From assembly GCF_900157375.1 (NCBI RefSeq), contig NZ_LT721901.1, positions 426,164-490,163 of the forward strand: a stretch of 64,000 nt of DNA. Direction: 5' to 3'. Below the pieces are notes generated by a model. That model ran no database searches. It was given only the letters and a program-made list of their open reading frames with translations, and was not told where the DNA came from. Positions 49,195 to 58,705 of the stretch are shown piece after piece. The DNA is from Mycobacterium rhizamassiliense (GTDB lineage Bacteria > Actinomycetota > Actinomycetes > Mycobacteriales > Mycobacteriaceae). The position numbers and the translations under genes are program-made. Each line of letters begins with the position of its first letter. Positions within the stretch are counted from its first letter, which is position 1.

Positions 49195-49857
49195 GTGGAC
49201 GTCTACGAAGCGGTGGCCTCCAGACACGCGGTCCGCGCGTTCCTCGACCGTCCCGTGGAGCCGGAGGTGCTGTCGCGGGTGCTGACCGCGGCGGCGCACG
49301 CGCCGTCGGGCGGCAATCTGCAACCGTGGCACATTTACGTGCTGTCCGGTGATCCGCTGTCCCGGCTGAAGGAGCGGATCGCCGCGAGGGTGGCCGCCGG
49401 CGACCGCGGGGACGCGCTGGAGGTCCCGCTGTATCCCGACCCGATGGGCACGCCCTATCGGGAACGGTTGAGCGACTTCGGAAAGCGCCGCTACGGAAGC
49501 CTCGGCATCGCCCAGGACGACCTCGCGGCCCGCGCCCGCGTCCGCGCCGGGAACTGGAACTGCTTCGGCGCCTCGACCGCCCTGTTCTGTTATCTGGACC
49601 GCAACATGCCGCCGCCGCAGTGGGGCGACGCGGGCATGTATCTGCAGACGGTGATGCTGTTGCTGCGTTCCGAGGGGCTGGACAGCTGCCCACAGATCGC
49701 GTGGGCGGAATACCATCGCACGATCGCCGAGGTCATCGAGCCGCCCCAGGAGCGAGTCTTGTACTGCGGCATGTCGATTGGCTATGCCGATCCCGAACCG
49801 CCCGCGCCACGCATGCCCCGCGCGCCGCTGTCCGACACCGTCACCTTCCTGCGATGA
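49195..49857 (+). CDS. FMN nitroreductase-family protein
   Basis: Flavin oxidoreductase (220 aa) of the nitroreductase fold. The FMN-binding R-H-A-V-R near residue 9, A-P-S-G-G-N-L-Q-P-W near 36 and the G-M-S-I-G-Y-A-D-P near 195 are typical. The natural substrate is unknown. GTG start at 49195, eight bases after the methyltransferase; upstream in-frame sequence is shadow. It overlaps the convergent transporter gene by 17 bases. Confidence 0.88.
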   Translation: MDVYEAVASRHAVRAFLDRPVEPEVLSRVLTAAAHAPSGGNLQPWHIYVLSGDPLSRLKERIAARVAAGDRGDALEVPLYPDPMGTPYRERLSDFGKRRYGSLGIAQDDLAARARVRAGNWNCFGASTALFCYLDRNMPPPQWGDAGMYLQTVMLLLRSEGLDSCPQIAWAEYHRTIAEVIEPPQERVLYCGMSIGYADPEPPAPRMPRAPLSDTVTFLR

Positions 49858-51817
49858 CCGGTGCCGCCGGGGATTCGAGCTGCACGCCGGGGGCGACCCG
49901 GGCTATCCGGGACTCGATGTCGTAGGGCACGATGATCGCCGTCGCGCCTCGGATGCGGCTGACGGCGCGAGCCATCTTGTCCGCAGTGCGGTCGTGCAGC
50001 AGCCGGCCCAGCAGCGGCGAATAGGTGCGGCGCGGGAGCAGCACGGTCACCCTGCTCTCCGGGTGGTCGCTGAGCACTCGGCCGACCAATTCATGTGCGG
50101 CGCGGCTCAAATGACGGTCGGGACAGTTGATCAGCCACAGCGGTGTGTCGTGTTCGAAGCGCGCCCAGCGCTCGCGCAGCGACATCGCGCGGTCAACGTC
50201 GATGACGAAGTGCACCGCCGTGAGTTCGTCGGCGTGCAGGCCGTGTCCGAGGCGCATGGCCTCGATCTCGGCGAGATCGATGCTGTCTACGAATACCAGC
50301 ACCTGCAGCCGCGGATGCCGGGCAAAGTCGCAGTCGTCGGAGTGTGACATCTCCAGAACCGACGCCTCCGCACGGTATTTCGCGTTGAGGCGCATCAGGG
50401 CCAGCACCAGCAGTGGGAAGACCACGACCATGAGCCAGGCGCCTTCGGTGAACTTGGCCACTACGAAGATTCCCACCACGACGGTCGACAGGATCCCCGC
50501 CAACAGGTTCACCACCAACTTGGCCCGCCAGCGGGCGCCGCGATGTGTCAGGTGGTGCTTGGCCATGCCGTACCCGGCCATCGCGAATCCGGTGAACACG
50601 CCGATGGCGAAAAAGGGCACCAGGGCGGTCACTTTCGCCTCGGTGACGAGCAGCAGAACCACGGCGAGCGCGGTGAGGGTCAGGATGCCATTGGAGAACA
50701 CCAGCCGATGTCCGCGCTTGGCCAGCGGGCGCGGCAGAAAGCGGTCCTCGGCAACGAAACTCGCCAGCGCGGGAAAGCCGTTGAAGCTGGTGTTGCAGCC
50801 CGTGAAGAGGATCGCCGCCGTCGACGCCTGCACCAGCAGGTACAGGATGTTGCCGAGCGCGCCGTGGCCGAAGACCGCCCGGGCGATCTCGGACAGCATC
50901 GAGGGGTACTCGTCCAGGTAAGGCACGGCGTGGGTGGCGTGCGCCAGCCAGGCCACACCAGCCAGCAAAAAGCCGAGGATGCAGGCCATTGCGGTGAGCA
51001 CCCGGCGGGCGTTGATGCCCTCGGGCTTCTGAAAGACGTTGATGGTGTTGGATACCGCTTCGATCCCCGTCAGCGACGCGCCGCCGTTGGCGAACGCGCG
51101 CAGCACGATCAGGACGCTCGCCCCCAGCACCAGCCCGCTGCCCTGATGGACCGGCACGGCACCCGCGAGGTGTTGCGGGTCGTACCGCGGCAGGCCCCAG
51201 CCGATTTCGCGTACGAGACCCGTCAGGATGGTGACCGTGATCATCGTGACGAACGCGTAGGTCGTCATCGCGAATGTCCGGCCCGACCGCCGTAGCCCGC
51301 GCAGGTTGGCCACGCAGATGAGCACCACCGCGGCCAGCGTGATCTCCAGGTGATAGGGGCGCAAGGCCGGAATCGCCGAGACCACCGCGACCGTCGCCGC
51401 GGCCGGCTGCACCGCCACGGTGACCACGTAGTCGATCAGCAGCGCCGCGGCGGCGACCTGCGCCACCCGGGGGCCGAAATTCTCCCGGGCAACGGAATAG
51501 GAGCCGCCGGCACGCGTATAGGCCATGACGACCTGGCGATACGACGCGGTCACCAGCACCAGGATGCACAGGACGACACCGGTGATGGGAATCAACAGGG
51601 AAAACGCGGCCATTCCCGCCGCCGGCAACAGCTCGACCATGATCTGTTCCGGACCGTAGGCGGTCGAAGAGATCGCATCGGGCGAAAGCGCGCCGAGGGC
51701 AACACGATTCGACAGCCGCTCCGAGTCGAGCCGGTCGGTGGTCAGCGGCTGTCCGAGAAACGTCCGCTTGCATTTGTCGGAAAAGGAAAGCGGTATCCCG
51801 CCATCCGGTGTCGTCAT
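49841..51817 (-). CDS. APC-superfamily transporter, KimA/Rv2690c-like (copy 1)
   Basis: Integral membrane transporter (658 aa) with about 12 helices in residues 45-480 and a cytosolic C-terminal domain (about 490-650). Conserved segments are G-A-L-S-P-D-A-I-S-S-T-A-Y-G near 42, A-G-G-S-Y-S-V-A-R-E-N-F near 103 and N-T-S-F-N-G-F-P near 335. The same layout occurs in Rv2690c, beside the TrkA genes ceoBC, and in the potassium importer KimA. A potassium role is inferred from that and from the divergent potassium channel here. ATG at 51817 overlaps the copy 2 stop by four bases. Confidence 0.82.
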   Translation of the reverse strand: MTTPDGGIPLSFSDKCKRTFLGQPLTTDRLDSERLSNRVALGALSPDAISSTAYGPEQIMVELLPAAGMAAFSLLIPITGVVLCILVLVTASYRQVVMAYTRAGGSYSVARENFGPRVAQVAAAALLIDYVVTVAVQPAAATVAVVSAIPALRPYHLEITLAAVVLICVANLRGLRRSGRTFAMTTYAFVTMITVTILTGLVREIGWGLPRYDPQHLAGAVPVHQGSGLVLGASVLIVLRAFANGGASLTGIEAVSNTINVFQKPEGINARRVLTAMACILGFLLAGVAWLAHATHAVPYLDEYPSMLSEIARAVFGHGALGNILYLLVQASTAAILFTGCNTSFNGFPALASFVAEDRFLPRPLAKRGHRLVFSNGILTLTALAVVLLLVTEAKVTALVPFFAIGVFTGFAMAGYGMAKHHLTHRGARWRAKLVVNLLAGILSTVVVGIFVVAKFTEGAWLMVVVFPLLVLALMRLNAKYRAEASVLEMSHSDDCDFARHPRLQVLVFVDSIDLAEIEAMRLGHGLHADELTAVHFVIDVDRAMSLRERWARFEHDTPLWLINCPDRHLSRAAHELVGRVLSDHPESRVTVLLPRRTYSPLLGRLLHDRTADKMARAVSRIRGATAIIVPYDIESRIARVAPGVQLESPAAPVIAGR

Positions 51818-53757
51818 GCCCGGGTCACCTCCGCGATGCGGGACTCGATGTCGTACGGCACGATCTGCGCTGCCGCGCCGGGAATGCGGCTGACGGCGCG
51901 GGCGATCTTGTCCGCCGTGCGGTCGTGCAGCAGCCTGCCGACCAGCGGTGAATACGTCCGGCGTGGGAGCAGCACGGTCGCCTTGGTATCCGGGTGGTCA
52001 GCCAGGACCCGCAAGACCAATTCGTGTGCGGCCCGGCTGAGGTGGCGATCCGGACAGTCGACCAGGCGCAGCGGGATGTCGTGTTCGAATATCTCCCAGC
52101 GCTTTTGCAGCGCCGCGGCGTGATCGGCGTCGATCACGAAATGCACGACGGTCAGCTCGTCGGCGTGCAAGCCGTTTCCGTATCGCACGGCCTCGACCTC
52201 GGCGAGGTCGATCGAATCCACGAACACGAAGACCCTATGTCGGGTATACCGGGCCAGCACGGGACGTTCGGTGCGCGACATCTCCAGAACCGCAGCCTCG
52301 GCGCGGTATTGGCGGTTGAGCCGCATCAAGCCGAGCACCAGCAGCGGGAAGACGATGGCGATCAGCCACGCGCCCTCGGTGAACTTGGCCACGGCGAAGA
52401 TTCCCACCACGATCGTCGACAAGATCCCGGCCGCCAGGTTGACCGCCAGCTTGCCCCGCCACCGCCCGCCGCGCACGGTCAGGTAGTGCTTGGCCATCCC
52501 GTAGCCGGCCATCGCGAACCCGGTGAACACACCGATCGCGTAGAACGGCACCAGCGCATCGACGGAGCCCCCGGTGATGACGAGCAGTGCAACGGACAGC
52601 GCCGTCAGGGCGATGATGCCGTTCGAGAACACCAGGCGGTGACCACGTTTCATCAGCGGGCGCGGCAGAAAGCGGTCCCCCGCAACGAAACTGGCCAGCG
52701 CCGGGAATCCGTTGAAACTGGTATTGCCTCCGGTGTAGAGGATCGCCGCGGTCGACACCTGCATCAGGATGTACAGGACTTTGCCGACCACCCCGTAGCC
52801 GAAGACGGCCCGGGCAATCTCGGACAGCATCGACGGGTATCCGTCGCTGTACGGTACGGCGTGGGTGACGTGCGTCAGCCACGCCACGCCCGCCAGCAGG
52901 AAGCCGAGAATACAGGCCATGATGGTCATCACTCGTCGGGCGTTGACGCCTTCGGGCTTTCGGAACGTGGTGACGGTGTTGGAGATGGCCTCGACTCCCG
53001 TCAACGACGAGCCACCATTGGCGAACGCGCGCAACACGATCAAGACCGTCGCGCCCATCATCAGGCCGCTGCCCTGATGAACCGACACCACTCCGGTCAT
53101 GTGTTGCGGGTCGTACGTCGGCAGGTTCCCCATCAGTTCGCGCACGATGCCGACGACGATCGTCAGTGACACCATCACCACGAAGGCATAGGTGGGCACC
53201 GCGAAGCGAGCGCCGGCCTCGCGCAATCCGCGCAGGTTGGCAAAACACATCAATAGCACCATGGCGACGGTGATCTCGAGGCTGTAGGGGCCCAGCGCCG
53301 GCAGTGCCGAGGCCACCGCGACCGTCCCGGCCGCGCATTGCACGGCGACGGTAACGACGTAGTCGATCAACAGCGCGGCGGCGGCGACCTGCGCCACCCG
53401 GGGGCCGAAGTTCTCGCGCGCGACCACATACGATCCGCCGGACCGGGTGTAGACCATGACGACCTGACGGTAGGACGCGGCCACCAGCACCAGGATCAAC
53501 AGGATGGCGCCCGTGATCGGAAGCAATAGGGCGAAGGCCGCCATTCCCGCCGCCGGCAACAGCTCGATCATGATCTGCTCGGAACCGTAGGCGGTCGACG
53601 AGATCGCGTCCGGCGACAGCACTCCCAGGGCGACGGGATTCGACAATCTCTCGTGCTGGAGTTGGCCGGTGATCAACGGCCGTCCAAGCAGGCCACGCTT
53701 GCACACGTCGGAAAACGACGACCATGCCTTATGTCCGTTAGCCAAAGGTGTTGTCAC
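51814..53757 (-). CDS. APC-superfamily transporter, KimA/Rv2690c-like (copy 2)
   Basis: Tandem paralogue (647 aa) of the preceding entry with the same segments: G-V-L-S-P-D-A-I-S-S-T-A-Y-G near 46, A-R-E-N-F-G-P-R near 110 and N-T-S-F-N-G-F-P near 340, plus the cytosolic tail with F-V-D-S-I-D-L-A-E-V-E-A. Sequence differences lie mainly in loops and the tail. GTG start at 53757. First gene of the pair, separated from the divergent channel gene by a 483-base region. Confidence 0.82.
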   Translation of the reverse strand: MTTPLANGHKAWSSFSDVCKRGLLGRPLITGQLQHERLSNPVALGVLSPDAISSTAYGSEQIMIELLPAAGMAAFALLLPITGAILLILVLVAASYRQVVMVYTRSGGSYVVARENFGPRVAQVAAAALLIDYVVTVAVQCAAGTVAVASALPALGPYSLEITVAMVLLMCFANLRGLREAGARFAVPTYAFVVMVSLTIVVGIVRELMGNLPTYDPQHMTGVVSVHQGSGLMMGATVLIVLRAFANGGSSLTGVEAISNTVTTFRKPEGVNARRVMTIMACILGFLLAGVAWLTHVTHAVPYSDGYPSMLSEIARAVFGYGVVGKVLYILMQVSTAAILYTGGNTSFNGFPALASFVAGDRFLPRPLMKRGHRLVFSNGIIALTALSVALLVITGGSVDALVPFYAIGVFTGFAMAGYGMAKHYLTVRGGRWRGKLAVNLAAGILSTIVVGIFAVAKFTEGAWLIAIVFPLLVLGLMRLNRQYRAEAAVLEMSRTERPVLARYTRHRVFVFVDSIDLAEVEAVRYGNGLHADELTVVHFVIDADHAAALQKRWEIFEHDIPLRLVDCPDRHLSRAAHELVLRVLADHPDTKATVLLPRRTYSPLVGRLLHDRTADKIARAVSRIPGAAAQIVPYDIESRIAEVTRA

Positions 53758-54240
53758 ACGCCAATTTCCTTATCCGCCATTTGAGAAACTCGCGAAAGCC
53801 TAACTTCTTCGCGATGTCGCTGTCTCTCCCCCGCCGGGCGGCAACCACGCAAAAGACCAGAAAGACACAGAGAGTTGCCAGTGATCCTGGCAGGACATTC
53901 GCAGATGGTCATCTCCGTGTAACAAAGGCGCCCCGACAAGTAACAAATGCGGCCGAATTTGCGGGTATTTGGCCGATAGCGCGGCGCTCTCGTAAATCGT
54001 TGGAAATCCAGGAACTTCACAGCAAGGCCCCTAGTCGTGTGAGCTGCCGATGACTGTTCACCCACCCATTACTCATCGAAAGCTGCTGCACCACAAGGGA
54101 ATTAGCTGCAATTCGACGGCACCAAGCGATTATCCAGCGAATTTTACAGTAACTCACAGCAATTCGTGCACTGTTACGCTCGGCCAAATCCCCTGGAGGA
54201 ATCGATCCAGGTCAAGCATCTCGCGGAGGAGCCGAAACCC
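53758..54240. promoter_or_regulatory. 483-base intergenic region between transporter pair and potassium channel
   Basis: AT-richer than its surroundings and without a convincing gene. I see a direct repeat of GTAACAAA at 53919-53926 and 53940-53947, 21 bases apart. A hairpin TGCCAG-TGATC-CTGGCA lies at 53876-53892. Near the channel gene, AGTAAC and GTTACG arms face each other (about 54149-54180). No match to the c-di-AMP (ydaO) riboswitch pattern was found. Confidence 0.45.
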
Positions 54241-55986
54241 ATGCACCAGTGCGTCATCGTTAGCGGTGACGACGCGTTGGCGACCACCATCATCGAGGAG
54301 CTGAAAAGAGCGGGCGCAAGCGTTGCCAGGCTCCTCGATGCTGAACTCGCCGGCGCCCGAGTCAAGACCGAACTCGCCAGGGCCGGGGTCGCCCACGCGT
54401 CGGCGATCGTCTGCGCCGGAGTCGACGACGCCACGAACCTCGAAATCGCCCTGCTGGCGCGGAAAGCAAACCCCGACATTCGCGTCGTGGCACGGCTGGC
54501 CAACGACGTACTACGCGAGGCGGTAGCCGCCGACGACGGGCCTAGCGCCATCCTCGGCGTCGCCGACCTCGCCGCGCCCGCGGTGGTCGAGGCTTGCCTG
54601 GCGAGAACCACACACCCCTTCGACGCGGCCGGCATGCGATTCGTCGTATTCGGCGCGGAGGCGCCCTACGACGCGACACTGCGCGAAATCTACGGCGACC
54701 TCGCCCCGGTCGCCGTGGTCGATGGCGAAGGCAGCGTCAACCCGGGTGAGGTGGTGGCCTGCCCGGGACGCGATATGCGCGTCAACGCGGGTGACTGGAC
54801 GGCCATGATCGGCACGACCGAAGAGGTGGCGGAGTGTGGTATCAAGGCCCCGCGTCGCGCCGGAACTCGGTCGCGTCAGTCCAAGCTGCGACGCGTGATC
54901 TATGCCGCGCGCGCCCTGTCCAACGAGGTCAATCCCGCGTTCTATCCCGTGATGGGCGCCCTGGCGATCCTGATCATCGGCTCGACGGCGTTGCTGCACT
55001 ACTCCTACACACATCCCGGGATGTCGTGGGTCGACGCGTTCTATTTCACCAACGAAACGATCACCACGACGGGCTACGGCGACTTCAGCTTCGCCAAGCA
55101 GCCGACGTGGCTGCGGATCTACGCCGCGATGTTGATGTTGGGCGGCGTCACCACCACCGCGCTGCTCGTCGCCTTCGTCGCCGACGTGATGCTGTCCCGC
55201 CGGTTCGTCTGGTCCTCCGGACGCCCACGCGCCCGGCACCTGCGCAACCACATCATCGTCGTCGGGCTGAGCGCGCTCGGGATCCGGGTCGTCAACGACC
55301 TGATCGCGGAGGGCTATGACGTCGCGGTGATCGAGCGCGATCAGGGCAACCCCTTCCTGTCGACGATGTCCGAACTGGACGTCCCGGTGATATTCGGGGA
55401 CGCGACACTACGGCAGACGCTGGAAGCCGCCCGCGTCGAAACCGCGCGCGCGGTCGCGGTTCTGACGCGTGACGACATGGTCAACATCGAGACCGGGATC
55501 GTGCTCCGCGAGATGTTGGCCTCCCAGGAGTCGGCCACCGGTAACCGGTGGAGCGAGGTGCCCCTGGTATTGCGGGTGTACGACCACGACCTCGGGTCGG
55601 CGGTAGCGCAACGGTTCGGCTTCGAAAACGTCCGTTCCACAGTCGAATTGGCCGCGCCATGGTTCATCGGCGCCGCGATGGGTTTGCAGGTGCTGGGGAC
55701 GTTCTCGGTGGGCAGCCGATCGTTCATGGTCGGCGGCATGCACGTGCAGGCGGGCAGCGAACTCGACGGCCTGCAGATGTTCGAGGTATCCACGCAGGCC
55801 CGCGTGATCGCGATCACCCGAGACGACGCCCCCGTTCGGCTGCACCCGCGCCGCGACGCCCGGCTCAGCGCGGGCGACACCGTCTACCTCGTCGGCCCGT
55901 ATCGGGAACTGTTGGCCAGCCTGCGCAAGGGACAGCCCTCGAGCGAGTATGCGGAGCAAGAGGTGAATGCCAGGGGGATCGCCTAA
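54241..55986 (+). CDS. Potassium channel with two RCK modules
   Basis: Two-helix potassium channel (581 aa) with an unusual arrangement: an N-terminal RCK/TrkA-N-like domain (about residues 1-185), two helices (about 237-257 and 296-316) around the selectivity filter T-T-T-G-Y-G-D-F near residue 275, then RCK-N (about 335-480) and RCK-C (about 490-565). The first RCK loop lacks a full GxGxxG, and the second reads V-G-L-S-A-L-G. ATG start at 54241 with CGGAGGA ten bases upstream; the in-frame GTG at 54166 is less likely. Divergent from the transporter pair. Confidence 0.88.
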   Translation: MHQCVIVSGDDALATTIIEELKRAGASVARLLDAELAGARVKTELARAGVAHASAIVCAGVDDATNLEIALLARKANPDIRVVARLANDVLREAVAADDGPSAILGVADLAAPAVVEACLARTTHPFDAAGMRFVVFGAEAPYDATLREIYGDLAPVAVVDGEGSVNPGEVVACPGRDMRVNAGDWTAMIGTTEEVAECGIKAPRRAGTRSRQSKLRRVIYAARALSNEVNPAFYPVMGALAILIIGSTALLHYSYTHPGMSWVDAFYFTNETITTTGYGDFSFAKQPTWLRIYAAMLMLGGVTTTALLVAFVADVMLSRRFVWSSGRPRARHLRNHIIVVGLSALGIRVVNDLIAEGYDVAVIERDQGNPFLSTMSELDVPVIFGDATLRQTLEAARVETARAVAVLTRDDMVNIETGIVLREMLASQESATGNRWSEVPLVLRVYDHDLGSAVAQRFGFENVRSTVELAAPWFIGAAMGLQVLGTFSVGSRSFMVGGMHVQAGSELDGLQMFEVSTQARVIAITRDDAPVRLHPRRDARLSAGDTVYLVGPYRELLASLRKGQPSSEYAEQEVNARGIA

Positions 55987-56000
55987 TAGGCGGTGAACCA

Positions 56001-57272
56001 ATGGATTTCATGACACTTCCGCCGGAAGTCAATTCCACGCGCATGTACGCGGGGCCGGGGGCGGGGCCGATGCTCGCCGCAGCGGCGGCATGGGAAGCCG
56101 TGTCGACCGAACTGTATTCGACGGCTAACTCGTACCAATCGGTGATCTCTGGCCTTGCATCGGGGCCGTGGCTAGGGCCGTCATCGGTGGCGATGGTAAC
56201 CGCCGCATCGACTTACGTGGCGTGGCTGACGGACACCGCGGCGCAGGCCGAAGAGACGGCCGTCGGGGCTCAAGCGGCCGCGGCCGCCTACGAAGCGGCG
56301 TTCGTGGCGACGGTGCCGCCGCCGGAAGTCGCGGCCAACCGTAGCCTGCTGGCGTCGCTGGTCGCGACGAACCTGTTGGGGCAGAACACCCCCGCGATCG
56401 CCGCTACCGAGACGCAGTACGGCGAGATGTGGGCGCAGGACGTGGCCGCGATGTTCGGCTACGCGGGTTCGGCGGCCGCGGCCAGCCGCATGACGACCTT
56501 CAAACCGCCGCAGCTGAACACCAACTCGGGCGGGCTCGCCGGCCAGGCGAACACCGTGGCCCAAGCCGGCGAGGTGCCCGCGTCGCTGACCAGCGCGACG
56601 CCTGCCCTCGGGGGGTTGTCGCCGCTGGACGCACTGGATCTCGGCGCCGACGGAATCGCCTTCGGGCTCGATGCCCCGATGGCGCCGGTCGGTGCGATAT
56701 CTCTGCCCATCGACCTGATCGGTGCTCAGACCGGTCTGCACACCGACGACATCGTCAGTGGCTGGGATGCGGCGGGCAACTCGCCGGAGGCGATGGTGCG
56801 GAGCGTGACACCACCCTTGTCGGCAACGACGCCGACCATGGTTTCCACGAGGGTGGCGGCGGGCCTGGGCGAATCCGACGCGATCGGTGGCCTTTCGGTG
56901 CCGCCCACCTGGGTCTCGGCGACGCCCGCGGTGCGACCGATCGCGCTCGCCCTGCCCGCCGCGCCGGCCGCAGCCGCCCCGGCGGTGCCGGCTAGCTTCG
57001 ACAGCACCTTTGGTGAGATGGCCATGGCCGGCACGGCCGGGCGCGCACTCCGCGACGGCTTCGGCCCGCGCGGTCGTGAGCAGTCGGCCGCACGCCAGGG
57101 CGCGCGTGTTGACGCTGCGGTGGCCGGTGATGATGCGGTGCCGGAGAGCGAGCCGCGCACCGTGGTAACGGGAATTGCCGCGGAGATACGCGAATTTGCC
57201 AGGCTGCGCGACGAGGGCCTCGTATCCGACGAGGAATACGACGAGCAGAGGAACCGCCTGCTGGGGCGTTGA
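56001..57272 (+). CDS. PPE-SVP family protein with C-terminal SHOCT motif
   Basis: PPE-family protein (423 aa). The family N-terminus M-D-F-M-T-L-P-P-E-V-N-S and the W-x-G helical region (A-S-G-P-W-L-G-P) occupy about residues 1-180. The SVP signature G-L-S-V-P-P-T-W is near residue 301. After a Pro/Ala/charged linker, residues about 391-423 (I-R-E-F-A-R-L-R-D-E-G-L-V-S-D-E-E-Y) match the SHOCT module, an oligomerisation/targeting motif. No PE or Esx gene adjoins it. ATG at 56001, 14 bases after the channel stop. Confidence 0.9.
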   Translation: MDFMTLPPEVNSTRMYAGPGAGPMLAAAAAWEAVSTELYSTANSYQSVISGLASGPWLGPSSVAMVTAASTYVAWLTDTAAQAEETAVGAQAAAAAYEAAFVATVPPPEVAANRSLLASLVATNLLGQNTPAIAATETQYGEMWAQDVAAMFGYAGSAAAASRMTTFKPPQLNTNSGGLAGQANTVAQAGEVPASLTSATPALGGLSPLDALDLGADGIAFGLDAPMAPVGAISLPIDLIGAQTGLHTDDIVSGWDAAGNSPEAMVRSVTPPLSATTPTMVSTRVAAGLGESDAIGGLSVPPTWVSATPAVRPIALALPAAPAAAAPAVPASFDSTFGEMAMAGTAGRALRDGFGPRGREQSAARQGARVDAAVAGDDAVPESEPRTVVTGIAAEIREFARLRDEGLVSDEEYDEQRNRLLGR

Positions 57273-57275
57273 CGA

Positions 57276-58580
57276 CTATTCGTCCAAGTCGCCGAACATT
57301 TTGTTGGGGTGGTGGTAGGTGTTGGTGCGGGGTTGGCCGTGGTCGAGGTGTGGTGGCGGGATCCATTCGGTGCGGCCGCTCGGGTGTTTTCGGGTGGTCC
57401 AGCCGCGGGGCCCGAGGAGTCGGTGGTGTGGTCCGCAGGCCAGGGTGAGGTTGTCCACGTCGGTCGTGTGGCAGTTCGCGTACTCGTCGATGTGGTGGAC
57501 CTCGCAGTAGTAGCCGGGCACGGTGCATCCGGGTGCGCTGCAGCCGCGGTCCTTGGCGTACAACACAATCCGCTGCCCCGGTGAGGCCAGCCGTTTGGAG
57601 TGATACAGCGCGACGGGTTGGCCGTTGTCGAAGACAGCTAGGTATTGGTGGGCGTGGCGGGCCAGCCGGATCACGTCGCTGATCGGCAACCGCGTGCCCC
57701 CGCCGGTGATCCCGCGCCCGGCCGCTTGTTCGAGTTCGGCCAGGGTGGTGGACACGATGATCGAGGCCGGTAGCCCGTTGTGATGTCCCAACTCCCCGGA
57801 AGCGAGCACCGCGCGCAGCGCGGCGTTGAGGCCGTCGTGGTTGCGCTGCGCGGCCGACCGGGCGTCGTGTTCGATGGCGTCTTCGGTGGGTGCGCCGTCC
57901 ACACAGGGGTTTTCGTCGGCGGGGTTGCACATGCCGGGTGCGGCGAGCTTGGCCAGCACTGCCTCCAATGTTGCGCGGGCTTCGGGGGTGAGCCAGCCGC
58001 GTAGCGCCGACATCCCATCAACCCCCTGGTTGCCCAGGGTCAGGCCGCGCCGGCGCGCGCGGTCGTCGTCGGTGTAGTTACCGTCGGGATTGAGGCAGTC
58101 CATCAGATGCTGCGCTAACCCGGCCAAGGTTTCTGGCCGGTAATGGGTACCCAGGTCGGCGAGGTGGGCTTCGGCGGCCTCGCGGGTGTCGGCGTCGACG
58201 AACCCGGGCAACTGGTGCCAGAAGCGCCGAATCACCGCCACCTGCCCGGCACCCAACCGGCCGGTGCGCTGGGCCGCGGCGGTCGCGGCCAGCACCGGCG
58301 GCAGCGGCTCGCCCGTCAGCCCGCATCGCTCGCCCAAATCGGCAGCCTCACGCACCCGACGCCCGGCTTCGGCACGGCTGATCAACGTCGCCTCGGCGAT
58401 CGCATGCGACAGCTTGCCGCCCAACTCCTCCGGCGTGGCCTCGCGGGAAAGCTTGTTGATCAGCCGGTGCTCGAGGGCGGGCAGCCCGCGACGTACCTGC
58501 TCGCATTGTTCCAGCATCGCGAGGCACTGCTGAGTGTTCAGCGCGTCGATATCCGCGTCCGCCAGCTCCTCGTAGCTCAT
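57276..58580 (-). CDS. 13E12-type DUF222/HNH protein (copy 2)
   Basis: REP13E12-family protein (434 aa) with N-terminal helical DUF222 region and C-terminal HNH motif: C-S-A-P-G-C near residue 345, C-E-V-H-H-I-D near 356 and C-G-P-H-H-R near 381. Only distantly similar to copy 1 at 19593. ATG at 58580. It ends three bases beyond the convergent PPE stop. Family members are possible site-specific nucleases or remnants of mobile elements; role unknown. Confidence 0.87.
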   Translation of the reverse strand: MSYEELADADIDALNTQQCLAMLEQCEQVRRGLPALEHRLINKLSREATPEELGGKLSHAIAEATLISRAEAGRRVREAADLGERCGLTGEPLPPVLAATAAAQRTGRLGAGQVAVIRRFWHQLPGFVDADTREAAEAHLADLGTHYRPETLAGLAQHLMDCLNPDGNYTDDDRARRRGLTLGNQGVDGMSALRGWLTPEARATLEAVLAKLAAPGMCNPADENPCVDGAPTEDAIEHDARSAAQRNHDGLNAALRAVLASGELGHHNGLPASIIVSTTLAELEQAAGRGITGGGTRLPISDVIRLARHAHQYLAVFDNGQPVALYHSKRLASPGQRIVLYAKDRGCSAPGCTVPGYYCEVHHIDEYANCHTTDVDNLTLACGPHHRLLGPRGWTTRKHPSGRTEWIPPPHLDHGQPRTNTYHHPNKMFGDLDE

Positions 58581-58705
58581 ACCGTCAAACTAGACCGCCC
58601 CACCGACAAGAAACGCCACCCTGTGACCACAGAAACACAAGTGGCACAAGAGATCAACGCGCGTGTGCTGACGGCGATTGTCGCTCAGAGGCGGGCAAAA
58701 AAAGG

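Noticed and set aside
53752..53758. TGTCACA resembling the ECF41 -35 element
   Set aside because: No CGTC follows at 16 bases, and it overlaps a start codon.
53758..54240. c-di-AMP (ydaO) riboswitch before the KimA-like genes
   Set aside because: Sought because kimA is so controlled in Bacillus; the conserved aptamer segments are not present.
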